This document shows, in pieces, positions 24,102 through 31,580 of a stretch of DNA of 64,000 nucleotides. Made by a program: the position numbers and the translations under genes. Position 1 is the stretch's first letter; each line of letters opens with the position of its first letter. Below the pieces are notes generated by a model. It searched no databases and had not been told where the DNA came from. It saw only the letters and a list, made by a program, of their open reading frames with translations. The stretch is from Acidobacteriota bacterium (GTDB lineage: Bacteria > Acidobacteriota > Blastocatellia > Pyrinomonadales > Pyrinomonadaceae), in the NCBI GenBank assembly GCA_016716435.1, contig JADJWI010000008.1, forward strand, positions 1,183,501 through 1,247,500. Direction: 5' to 3'.

Positions 24102-25664
24102 TCAAACCTTGTCCCGCCACCTTAAAACCTCTTCGCGAAGTAATGGATTCTGTTGAAAGCTTCCGGTCTGGCCTTGGGCGGCGGTTGCTCGCTGAATGTG
24201 CCAGTAGCTGAGCCCGAGGCTTCCCATAGCTCGTAGATATCTGCTCCGCGCACGGTACTTTCCGGCGAAGATGCCGCTCAAAAGCCATCCAGTGCTCTTA
24301 AATGCCGACGTCGCATATTTCGCGTGTTCTTCCGGGATCAGGCCGCGGGCGACGTCGATGGCAAGCATATCTTTGAGTATCCTGCCCTGCCGATACATCA
24401 CATAAAACGCGAACGCGACGAAGATCAGGAAGAACGGTATTTGAAGGATTACGTAGCCGACCAAGAAGCCCTCGAGCCCGAGGAAGGTTGCCATTCCGTT
24501 CCAGAGTGCGTGAAGAAACACGGCGCCGAGATAGCCGAGGAACGGTAGGGCGATCTTGACGAAGGTGTTGTGCGATTCGCGGGCAATTCCGCAGCCGATA
24601 CCCATCATCGCCGTAAAGGTCACATGAGCAAAGGGCGAAAGTATCCCGCGAAGAACGAAAAGTATGAAGAGCCCGCCAAAGCCGGCCTGGCCCAGAGCTC
24701 GGCCATAATACAAAACGTTCTCGACCGTCGCAAAGCCGAGAGCGATAACGCCCGCGAAGACGATGCCGTCAAGAATGTCGTCGAAATAACGGCGGAAGAA
24801 GATCAGCAGGATCAACACGCCGGCTCCTTTTGAGGCCTCTTCAACGACCGGTGCAGAGATCACGGCACCGATGATGTCGCCGAGTATCATTCCTTCCTGC
24901 CCGCCAATACCGAGCGCAACGCCGATGCCGACGCCTGTATTGATGACGAAGGAAATGATCACTGCAACCAAACCGCCCCAGGCGAAAGCGAGTGCAAGCA
25001 GCCAAAGCGGCTCGGGGTCATAGCGGTCGATCCAAATAAGCGGCAGAAGATAGATCATCGCCGGAGTGAACGCAACGACCGCCGCGATGATGGCAGGGAT
25101 CGGCCCGACGCTTAGGAACATCAGCCCTATGACGATCAGCGAAAGAAAGATTATCGCGAAGAGCGTAATACCGATGCCGAGCATTTTGAGGGCATTACTC
25201 TTCGGCGGCTCCGGCGGCTTTATCTCGATCTGGCCGAGGCCGATATTGGCGAGCGACGTCTGCACGCTCTCCACCTTATGAGCCGCGGCCTGCTCAAACT
25301 CGCGGATCTGCATCTCGCGGAAATCGATGTTCGCGTTTGCCGTCGGTACGGAATCGAACGAATCGATCTGCACCGTTGCGGTCACGCCATTGCGGCCAAA
25401 CTGGACCGTATCGCCATTGTTGAGCTTCTGACGCTGAGCCCTCGTCCCGTTGACGATAGTCCCATTCGTACTGTTGTTATCGACGATATAGAAACCATCC
25501 GGCCCGGCCTCGATTATCGCGTGCTGTTTCGACGCGATCCTTTCATTGTTCGGGTCAAACCGGACGGTGCACGTCTGCCCGCGGCCGATGGTCATAAAAC
25601 CCGTATCGAGGTCAAACGATTGGCCAGAAAGCCCGCCGCTGGTGATCGTCAGTTTGAGATGCAT
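24102..25664 (-). CDS. FHA domain fused to PrsW-family intramembrane metalloprotease
   Basis: A 520-residue protein. Residues ~1-100 are an FHA domain (FMTIGRGQTCTVRF, RIASKQHAIIE, DNNSTNGTIVNGTRA). Then a short linker and about eight to ten transmembrane helices (from ~165). The PrsW signature residues are present: DRYDPEPLWLLALAF, VVEEASKG with the paired Glu, TVENVLYYG, and LSPFAHVTFTAMMG with the conserved His. PrsW proteases cleave anti-sigma factors within the membrane in Bacillus. Here the catalytic core is preceded by a phosphothreonine-binding domain, which suggests that a Ser/Thr kinase controls its access to substrates. Two kinases lie 1-5 kb away. The gene is likely transcribed on its own; no terminator was found between it and the repeats. 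Confidence 0.85.
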   Translation of the reverse strand: MHLKLTITSGGLSGQSFDLDTGFMTIGRGQTCTVRFDPNNERIASKQHAIIEAGPDGFYIVDNNSTNGTIVNGTRAQRQKLNNGDTVQFGRNGVTATVQIDSFDSVPTANANIDFREMQIREFEQAAAHKVESVQTSLANIGLGQIEIKPPEPPKSNALKMLGIGITLFAIIFLSLIVIGLMFLSVGPIPAIIAAVVAFTPAMIYLLPLIWIDRYDPEPLWLLALAFAWGGLVAVIISFVINTGVGIGVALGIGGQEGMILGDIIGAVISAPVVEEASKGAGVLILLIFFRRYFDDILDGIVFAGVIALGFATVENVLYYGRALGQAGFGGLFILFVLRGILSPFAHVTFTAMMGIGCGIARESHNTFVKIALPFLGYLGAVFLHALWNGMATFLGLEGFLVGYVILQIPFFLIFVAFAFYVMYRQGRILKDMLAIDVARGLIPEEHAKYATSAFKSTGWLLSGIFAGKYRARSRYLRAMGSLGLSYWHIQRATAAQGQTGSFQQNPLLREEVLRWRDKV

Positions 25665-25679
25665 AGGGCAATAATAGAA

Positions 25680-25718
25680 ATAAAATGCCCGATGTCAAGC
25701 AGACGCCTGACACCGGGC
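25680..25718 (-). terminator. Probable intrinsic terminator of the LVIVD/FG-GAP gene
   Basis: Read on the minus strand: GCCCGGTGTCA (25718-25708), loop, TGACATCGGGC (25697-25687) with one mismatch, then ATTTTATTT. The T run is short, so efficiency is uncertain. Confidence 0.6.
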
Positions 25719-25742
25719 CGTATGTTGTTCAGATAGAAAAGT

Positions 25743-27803
25743 TTATTGTGGCTGAACCGACGAAGGTGCCGGCCTGTCAGCGGGCGATCCGAAGACGCGG
25801 GACGAGATCGCCTGGTCCGAGCTGTTTACCCGATACCAAACGTTCGTGCTCGGCCGGTAAACCGAGATATCTGCCTTGCCGTCGCCGTCGTAATCGCCGG
25901 GAACCGGAATGTCCTCTTCGATGCCGAACTGGTAGGCCGTGAAGTTACCCGTGGTGCTGAAAAGCTTGTACCAAACACCGGTCGAAGGCCGATAGACCGT
26001 GTAATCTGCCCGCCCGTCGCCGTCAAAATCGCCAAAGAGCGGCTTGTCGCCGTCGGCTCCGAACTGCGTGTAGATCGGCAGGCTCGACGAGCTCTGATTC
26101 ACATACCAGACGCCGTTCGAAGGCCGCCATACGGCGAAATCCGCCTTGCCGTCGCCTTCAAAATCGCCGACGACCGGGATATCCGTTGAGACGCCCCACT
26201 GAACGAACCGCAGCCCGAGCGTGCTCTGGTTGATGTACCAAACACCGTTCGAAGGCCGCCAAACGGCGAAATCGGTCCTGCCGTCGGCATCGTAATCTCC
26301 GGGTACAGGCACATCCCCATTTTGCCCGAACTGCAACGCCTGAAATCCGCCGGTGCTCGGCAGGATATACCACGTGCCGTTCGAAGGCCGCCAAACGGCG
26401 ATGTCCGACTTTCCGTCTCCGTCATAATCTCCGGCTACGAGTCGGTCTTCGGCAATGCCGAAATAGGCTGACGTCATCTGACTGTTCGAGCTGGTCTCGA
26501 CCTGCCAAAGTCCTGCGTCTGGTGTGTAGACCGAAAAGTCGGTCTTCCGGTCTCCGTCGAAATCCGCGACGCGGTTACTGGCGGGAGCATTGAGCCCGGT
26601 TACATCCACAAAGATCAGGCCCGAAGTAAGATCGCCGATGAGCACCTTATCTTCGCCGAGGAACGGATAAACGGCCCAAAGGCCGCCATACGTTGTCGGC
26701 AGCGTCATCCCAAAGCTGTCGCGGCCGCAGAAAATGTCCCACGGCTCGACCGAATTATCGAATGCCGATTCCTCCGGAACGAACGCGGGCGTAAAAGTAT
26801 CGTACTGGCCGGTCCGGACCGGATTTACCGGGTCCGTAATATCGAAAACCTGAAGCCCGGCCTGATACCAAGAGACATATAGCTTGTTGCCCATCACGAC
26901 CGGGTTGTGCGGCGTCACGGCATTGATGCCGAGGTCGGTCATCGTTATCCGGTTGACGAGCGTCGGAGCAGCCGGATTTGAGACGTTATAGATCCGAATA
27001 TCGCCTGGGCTCGCGCCGTTGCTCAGCGTCGTTTCGCGGGCACTGTAAAGATAGTTTCCGTCCTCGGTGGTCCAAGCGCTGTGGTTCGACCCCAGGCCGA
27101 CGGCGACCGAGCCCAAAAGAGCCGGTGCCTGAGAAGCCAGGTTTGAAATGTCGAGGATGTCGATCTTGGTCGTTTGCGAAAATCCGGAGAGAAACAATCG
27201 ATTTCCGCGAATGTGCATGGCGTGGACCCATCCGTTGTCGCTTGCGCTAAATTCCCATTTCAGCACCGCAGCCGCAGGGTTCGTTACGTCAATGATCCGA
27301 AGCGGCCTTAGCGAGGTCGAATTTGAGTTCTCGAGCAGGTAACGCGCATTTCCCTGATCAAAGACCATCATTTCATGGATCGTCGAATAACCGCCACCAT
27401 TTGAAGCATTAACGATGCCAAGAAGTTGCGGACTCCCCGGGTTCGTCAGATCGACAATATGGACGCCGCCGGTATTTCCGGTTCCGAAATAGCCACGGTT
27501 GCCGATGACGATAGCCTCGAGGAACTGAAGGTTCGCTCCCGGATTGTACCAATTTGCGAGGACCGGGTTATCCGGGTCGGAGATATCAAAAATGAAGACG
27601 CCGCGGCAGTTGAAGCTGCCGAGAACGGCGATGTTTCCGTCCGCGTGCAGGTCAGCGAATTTCATCGAGGATGAGGTAGCGCAGGCCGGTACGGTTTGGG
27701 ACCGAAGTTTGACCTTCTGTGCAGAGGAAGCGAGCGGAAAGAGGATCGAGATACAGACCGCCGCGAGTAAAGCGCCAAGCAGGCGAGATCGGAAAATGTT
27801 CAT
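25743..27803 (-). CDS. Secreted LVIVD beta-propeller protein with C-terminal FG-GAP/VCBS-type repeats
   Basis: A 686-residue exported protein. A signal peptide (LLGALLAAVCISILFPLASSAQ) ends near residue 29. Residues ~40-400 have repeated blades of the form VFIFDISDPDNPVLANWY, VHIVDLTNPGSPQLLG and IRIYNVSNPAAPTLVN, the LVIVD-repeat propeller. From ~405 to the end come about six 47-49-residue FG-GAP-like units with DYDGDGKSDIAVWRPSNGTW and close variants, very alike to each other. The same units end the M28 peptidase at 16819-18933, so this organism uses them as a common C-terminal module. Likely a cell-surface or extracellular binding protein; no enzyme motif was seen. Confidence 0.85.
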   Translation of the reverse strand: MNIFRSRLLGALLAAVCISILFPLASSAQKVKLRSQTVPACATSSSMKFADLHADGNIAVLGSFNCRGVFIFDISDPDNPVLANWYNPGANLQFLEAIVIGNRGYFGTGNTGGVHIVDLTNPGSPQLLGIVNASNGGGYSTIHEMMVFDQGNARYLLENSNSTSLRPLRIIDVTNPAAAVLKWEFSASDNGWVHAMHIRGNRLFLSGFSQTTKIDILDISNLASQAPALLGSVAVGLGSNHSAWTTEDGNYLYSARETTLSNGASPGDIRIYNVSNPAAPTLVNRITMTDLGINAVTPHNPVVMGNKLYVSWYQAGLQVFDITDPVNPVRTGQYDTFTPAFVPEESAFDNSVEPWDIFCGRDSFGMTLPTTYGGLWAVYPFLGEDKVLIGDLTSGLIFVDVTGLNAPASNRVADFDGDRKTDFSVYTPDAGLWQVETSSNSQMTSAYFGIAEDRLVAGDYDGDGKSDIAVWRPSNGTWYILPSTGGFQALQFGQNGDVPVPGDYDADGRTDFAVWRPSNGVWYINQSTLGLRFVQWGVSTDIPVVGDFEGDGKADFAVWRPSNGVWYVNQSSSSLPIYTQFGADGDKPLFGDFDGDGRADYTVYRPSTGVWYKLFSTTGNFTAYQFGIEEDIPVPGDYDGDGKADISVYRPSTNVWYRVNSSDQAISSRVFGSPADRPAPSSVQPQ

Positions 27804-27930
27804 TTGAATTCGACGTTCCTGAAACGTAATGGCCCGAATGAACGGGCCGGCAATTTGCTAAGCAGGGTCAAAAAAACAACTGTGAAGATTATAGCGGAAA
27901 GTCGCCGCACGTCTACTAGAAAAAGCTCGT

Positions 27931-28548
27931 TTAAGATGCAGCCTGCAAGGCCTCGCGCATTACAAGGTCAAAGGTCCCCGGCCCGACTTTGCTGAACCGC
28001 CGATTTCGGTTGAGCGAAACGGCGACCGAGATGGTCGGATTATTGCCCTTGAACTGCATTCCGCCCGCGACCAGCAGGTTATAAAGCTCGTTAACATGGA
28101 GCGGCCGGCCCGCCTCGCGGAGCAGGAGCGTGCATGCCTGTGTGATCGTCCGGTCTGCAAATCGCTGGCTTAGAGCCTCGACGTTTACGGAACGCGACGG
28201 CACCGACCGATGCCGGTCAAAATAAGCGACCGAACCCTGCCTTTCCCGCGGCTCCTCGCTGTAACTTCTGCCGGGCGGTGGCAACTTGGCTTCGATCTCG
28301 GAAACGTCATCTTCGATCTGTATCGTCGTTCCGAGACCCTTACGGCCTGTTGATGAGCCCATCATCACCAGCAGGCGATCGATCGAGGACTCAGTTTGCG
28401 AGGCGAAATTTTCGAGCTCACGGATCTCGCTTCGCAGTTTGTCGGCTTCACTTTCAACCTCGTTAAGGCGCGCCATTAGCCGATGCTGGGCGTTGCGTGT
28501 CTGGCGCAGGCTCTGCTCGAGCGTTGAAATAAGGTTCTCGTCTAACAT
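27931..28548 (-). CDS. Coiled-coil protein with C-terminal HARE-type winged helix
   Basis: A 205-residue protein. Residues ~1-62 are a long amphipathic helix with heptads (LISTLEQSLRQTRNAQHRLM, then LNEVESEADKLRSEIRELEN), so it should oligomerise. A polar linker leads to a ~65-residue C-terminal domain (ITQACTLLLREAGRPLHVNE, LYNLLVAGGMQFKGNNP, TISVAVSLNRNRRFSKVGPG) which fits the HB1/ASXL/restriction-endonuclease HTH (HARE-HTH) fold. HARE domains are found in DNA-binding and modification-reading proteins and in some restriction enzymes. No nuclease domain is present here. Possibly a DNA-binding or nucleoid-associated factor; this is inferred from fold resemblance. It follows the polyprenyl synthase gene after 51 bp. 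Confidence 0.65.
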   Translation of the reverse strand: MLDENLISTLEQSLRQTRNAQHRLMARLNEVESEADKLRSEIRELENFASQTESSIDRLLVMMGSSTGRKGLGTTIQIEDDVSEIEAKLPPPGRSYSEEPRERQGSVAYFDRHRSVPSRSVNVEALSQRFADRTITQACTLLLREAGRPLHVNELYNLLVAGGMQFKGNNPTISVAVSLNRNRRFSKVGPGTFDLVMREALQAAS

Positions 28549-28599
28549 CGGAAATTAATTTGCGAGGGACGGCCGCCGCGTCGCGGCGACGATGAAAAC

Positions 28600-29619
28600 T
28601 CAGCGATTTCGCTCGATAACGTAGTCAAGTATCGAGCTTAAAGACTCACGATACTCGTTTTTGGGCAGAATTTCAAGATTTTTTCTCGCGGCCTGTGTAT
28701 GTTCCGCCGCGATATCCCTTATCTTGTCAAGGATTTGCAGTGACCGCATTTCTTCCGAAAGCCGTTCCCTTACGCCCTCCGGATAGCTACCCGCGTACAT
28801 TATCGCTTCGAGTTCGGCACGAAGGCTCGGTCGCTCGCGCATGAGGAGTATCAGCGGCAGAGTTACCTTGCCTTCCAAAAGATCGGAACCCGCGGCCTTG
28901 CCGAGCGATGTATCGTCGGAGGTCAGGTCCAGAAGATCATCGGCAAGTTGAAACGCGATGCCGAGGTTCATCCCGTAGTCTCGCACCGCGACCTGTACCT
29001 CGGGCCTCGCGTTACCGAGTATCGCACCGATCTCGCAACAGCCCGAGAAAAGATACGCCGTCTTTCGCCGCAGAATGTCGTAATATTCATCCTCGCTGAT
29101 CTCGACGTTTCCGATCATCGTTAGCTGGATCAGCTCGCCTTCGGTCATCTTGCGGGTCAGCCGCGTCAGGATGTCGAGGATCTCAAGCGACCGTTCGCGG
29201 AGCGATGTCTCGAACGCCGACATATAGAGCCAATCGCCCATCAGCACGGCCGTCTGATTGCCGAAGCGTGCATTGACCGAGGAACGATTGCGGCGAAGGT
29301 CGGCGTTGTCGATGATGTCGTCGTGGACGAGCGTCGCCGTATGGAGCATCTCCATCACGGTCGCCAGCCGAATGACATTCTCCGCCGAGCCGCGGCCACC
29401 GACGGCATGATTGGTGAGGATCAAAAGAGCCGGACGCACCCGCTTGCCACCCGAGGAACGCAGGTAGTCGCCAAGATAATTGATGACCTGAATGTTTGAT
29501 GCCGCCTGCCGCTCGAACTCGTCCTCAACCAGCGACATTTCGCGCTTGATAAGGCCGAAGATCCGGCGGGCGGTCGAATCGGGAAAGAGTTCCCTCTTTG
29601 TAGCCGCAAACGTCTGCAT
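28600..29619 (-). CDS. Trans-isoprenyl diphosphate synthase (polyprenyl synthetase family)
   Basis: A 339-residue all-alpha prenyltransferase that adds isopentenyl units to make a long-chain polyprenyl diphosphate, probably the side chain of a menaquinone or ubiquinone. Both Asp-rich metal sites are visible: HDDIIDNAD with Asp100, Asp101 and Asp104, followed by RRNRSSVNARFG, and FQLADDLLDLTSD with Asp227, Asp228 and Asp231. The GGKRVRPALLIL element near residue 58 is also typical. Length and the small residues before the first Asp site suggest a medium to long product (octaprenyl-like), but product length cannot be fixed by eye. The signal peptidase gene ends only 6 bp upstream, which implies co-transcription. 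Confidence 0.88.
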   Translation of the reverse strand: MQTFAATKRELFPDSTARRIFGLIKREMSLVEDEFERQAASNIQVINYLGDYLRSSGGKRVRPALLILTNHAVGGRGSAENVIRLATVMEMLHTATLVHDDIIDNADLRRNRSSVNARFGNQTAVLMGDWLYMSAFETSLRERSLEILDILTRLTRKMTEGELIQLTMIGNVEISEDEYYDILRRKTAYLFSGCCEIGAILGNARPEVQVAVRDYGMNLGIAFQLADDLLDLTSDDTSLGKAAGSDLLEGKVTLPLILLMRERPSLRAELEAIMYAGSYPEGVRERLSEEMRSLQILDKIRDIAAEHTQAARKNLEILPKNEYRESLSSILDYVIERNR

Positions 29620-29625
29620 ATGGTC

Positions 29626-30102
29626 TTACCGACTTGAACCTGACGCGTACTTCCAATAATACTTTCTCTCTATAAGCGATTCTTCGACGGTTCCCCATAA
29701 TCGAGAATCCGATGAATTATCTCGATTGTCTCCGAGAACATAATAATGACCATGCGGGATCAATCGTGGTGGGACAGCGGTTTTCATTTGGTTGTACTGA
29801 GAGTCAACGTAAGGTTCATCCAAGCGAACGTCATTAACAAAGACCTCTCCATCCCTGATCTCAATCGTTTCCTGCGGCAGGCCGACAACCCGCTTTACGT
29901 AAGACTTCTGTGGTTCCTTTGGGTGTCTGAACTGGATGATATCTCCACGTTCAACCTCACTCACATACATTGAGAAAAGAATCCGATCGCCATCTTCGAT
30001 CGCCGGACTCATCGACATCCCCTCAAACACAACCGGCACCAAGCAGGAACTCGCCACCATGCTAAGTGCCAAAATTGCTAGTAAACGAAACGACGATCTC
30101 AT
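29626..30102 (-). CDS. Signal peptidase I (S26 family), short and lipobox-like N-terminus
   Basis: A 158-residue membrane-anchored serine protease that removes signal peptides. The catalytic dyad is visible: Ser30 in EGMSMSPAI and Lys70 in SYVKRVVGLPQE; the later VLGDNRDNSSDSRLWG is the conserved box E. The single N-terminal hydrophobic segment ends in VASSC at Cys20, which meets a relaxed lipobox rule, so this may be a lipid-anchored enzyme and not a TM-anchored one. It is shorter than E. coli LepB and more like the compact S26 enzymes of Gram-positive bacteria. In a tight minus-strand run, with yajQ 17 bp upstream and the polyprenyl synthase 6 bp downstream. Confidence 0.88.
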   Translation of the reverse strand: MRSSFRLLAILALSMVASSCLVPVVFEGMSMSPAIEDGDRILFSMYVSEVERGDIIQFRHPKEPQKSYVKRVVGLPQETIEIRDGEVFVNDVRLDEPYVDSQYNQMKTAVPPRLIPHGHYYVLGDNRDNSSDSRLWGTVEESLIERKYYWKYASGSSR

Positions 30103-30119
30103 TCCCCAAAAAAAGGTAT

Positions 30120-30617
30120 TCAGTTACTCCGATAATTATCAAACTGCATATCGATGCCAAAGTCGGTTGCCTTTAGCTTCGCGATCACGTCCTGGAGCGT
30201 GTCGCGGTCCTTGCCGGAAACGCGGACAGTCTCGCCCTGGATCGACGCCTGGACCTTCAGCTTCTCGTCTTTGATGAACTTGACGATCTCCTTTGCCTTG
30301 TCGATGGGGATTCCCTGTTGGATCTTTACCGTTTGACGAACCGTGCTGCCGGCGGCGGCTTCGACCTTTTGATAATCAAGAGCCTTGAGCGAAATCCCAC
30401 GTTTGACCAGCTTGCCCTGCAGGATGTCGTTCATATTGCGGAGCTTCGTTTCGTCCTCGGCCGCAAGCAGAAGGTCCTTGTCCTGAAGCTCGACCGTCGC
30501 CTTGCTGCCCTTAAAATCGAACCGCTGCGAGACCTCTTTTGTCGTCTGGTTTATCGCGTTCGTTACCTCGGCGTAGTCGGTCTTAGAAACGATATCGAAT
30601 GAGTTTTCCTTTGCCAT
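30120..30617 (-). CDS. YajQ-family nucleotide-binding protein
   Basis: A 165-residue cytoplasmic protein matching YajQ over its whole length. Visible features are NSFDIVSKTDYAEVTNAINQ at the N-terminus, RFDFKGSKATVEL, the VRQTVKIQQGIPIDKAKEIV stretch, VQASIQGETVRVSGKDRDTL, and the C-terminal FDNYR. Members of this family fold as two ferredoxin-like domains; some bind cyclic di-GMP and act on transcription, others interact with RNA or phage proteins, so the role is not settled. It lies between tatD (46 bp upstream) and the signal peptidase gene. Confidence 0.9.
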   Translation of the reverse strand: MAKENSFDIVSKTDYAEVTNAINQTTKEVSQRFDFKGSKATVELQDKDLLLAAEDETKLRNMNDILQGKLVKRGISLKALDYQKVEAAAGSTVRQTVKIQQGIPIDKAKEIVKFIKDEKLKVQASIQGETVRVSGKDRDTLQDVIAKLKATDFGIDMQFDNYRSN

Positions 30618-30662
30618 ATGAGTATTCTGCCACAGAGCGTACGGAGAAGGTATTCAATAGGA

Positions 30663-31580
30663 CTAGCTTGTCGCAACCGATGGATCGATGCGGAAGAGGC
30701 TCGAGAAATTTTCGGTGGTCTGCCTGGCCAGCACATCGAACTCAACGCCCTTTAGCTCCGCCAAAAACTGCGCAGTATGCACGACCATCGCCGGTTCGTT
30801 CCGCTTGCCGCGATGCGGGACCGGCGTAAGGAACGGACAATCTGTTTCGACCAGCAGACGCTCGAGCGGGACGACCCGCGCCGCCTCGCGAAGCTCCTCA
30901 GCCTTTTTGAACGTAACGTTCCCCGCGAAGGAGATGAAAAAACCAACTTCCATTAACGCCAACGCCATCTCCGACGTCCCGCCAAAACAATGCATTATTC
31001 CCGGAGCGCGGACACTCTTGTCCGCATCGCCGGTTCCCCCGGCGACAACACCGTTAACACCAACACCTTCTAATTCAGCCGCGCTCTTTCGCGTCGAAAC
31101 GACGCTCATGCGGACAAGAGTGTCCGCTCTCCGTCCGAATTCCTCGGTTAATATTTCTACCGTGTCGTCGTTGGCGTCGCGGCTGTGGACGATGATCGGC
31201 AATTCAAGCTCTTTCGCGAGCCGGATCTGCCGGCGGAAGACCTCGCGTTGGACGTCCCGCGGGCTGTGGTCGTAATAATAATCGAGGCCAATCTCGCCCC
31301 AGGCGATGACCTTCTCTGAGCTTCGGGCAAGTTCGAGCAAGTGCTCCTCGGCCCGATCATCATAAAGCTTCGCATCGTGGGGATGAACCCCAACGCTTGC
31401 CCAAACGTTTTCATACTTTTCTGCCACCTGCACGGCACGCCGAAAATCATCAGAATGCGGGTCGCCCGTCCCAACATTGAGCATCGCCGATACTCCGGCC
31501 TCCATCGCCCGCTGAACAACATCATCGCGGTCCTCGTCGAACTGCGGCCCGTCAATATGGCAATGCGAATCGATCAGCAT
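30663..31580 (-). CDS. tatD: TatD-family metal-dependent hydrolase with an in-frame repeat-element insertion
   Basis: A 305-residue TIM-barrel hydrolase with MLIDSHCHID (first metal His pair), GEIGLDYYYD, PIIVHSRDANDD, GIMHCFGG and LVETDCPFLTPVPHRGKRN. TatD enzymes are Mg-dependent DNases or exonucleases, about 255-265 residues long. Here residues ~150-193 are extra: they are encoded by a 130-bp element with 25-bp terminal inverted repeats (31003-31132). The insertion keeps the frame and lies between the HSRDAN and HCFGG segments, so a surface loop may have been lengthened with the active site kept. The ATG shares a base with the stop of the upstream gene (TAATG). A 5' fragment of this gene also occurs at 32984-33217. 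Whether the protein still folds is unknown. Confidence 0.87.
   Translation of the reverse strand: MLIDSHCHIDGPQFDEDRDDVVQRAMEAGVSAMLNVGTGDPHSDDFRRAVQVAEKYENVWASVGVHPHDAKLYDDRAEEHLLELARSSEKVIAWGEIGLDYYYDHSPRDVQREVFRRQIRLAKELELPIIVHSRDANDDTVEILTEEFGRRADTLVRMSVVSTRKSAAELEGVGVNGVVAGGTGDADKSVRAPGIMHCFGGTSEMALALMEVGFFISFAGNVTFKKAEELREAARVVPLERLLVETDCPFLTPVPHRGKRNEPAMVVHTAQFLAELKGVEFDVLARQTTENFSSLFRIDPSVATS
31003..31132. repeat. 130-bp palindromic (BIME/MITE-like) element inside tatD
   Basis: The ends are 25-bp inverted repeats that match at 24 of 25 positions (GGAGCGCGGACACTCTTGTCCGCAT at 31003-31027 against the reverse complement of 31108-31132, one base differing). Each end is also a hairpin on its own: GCGGAC-n6-GTCCGC at 31008-31025 and 31110-31127. 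Two REP-like hairpins in opposite orientation with ~80 bp between is the plan of a BIME. No other copy was seen in the window. It is translated in frame within tatD. Confidence 0.85.

Noticed and set aside
23920..24156. 78-codon frame with NSREKLA repeats as a real gene
   Set aside because: No ribosome site and no conserved part outside the repeats; open frames on both strands follow from the repeat length. Kept only as a possibility within the repeat entry.
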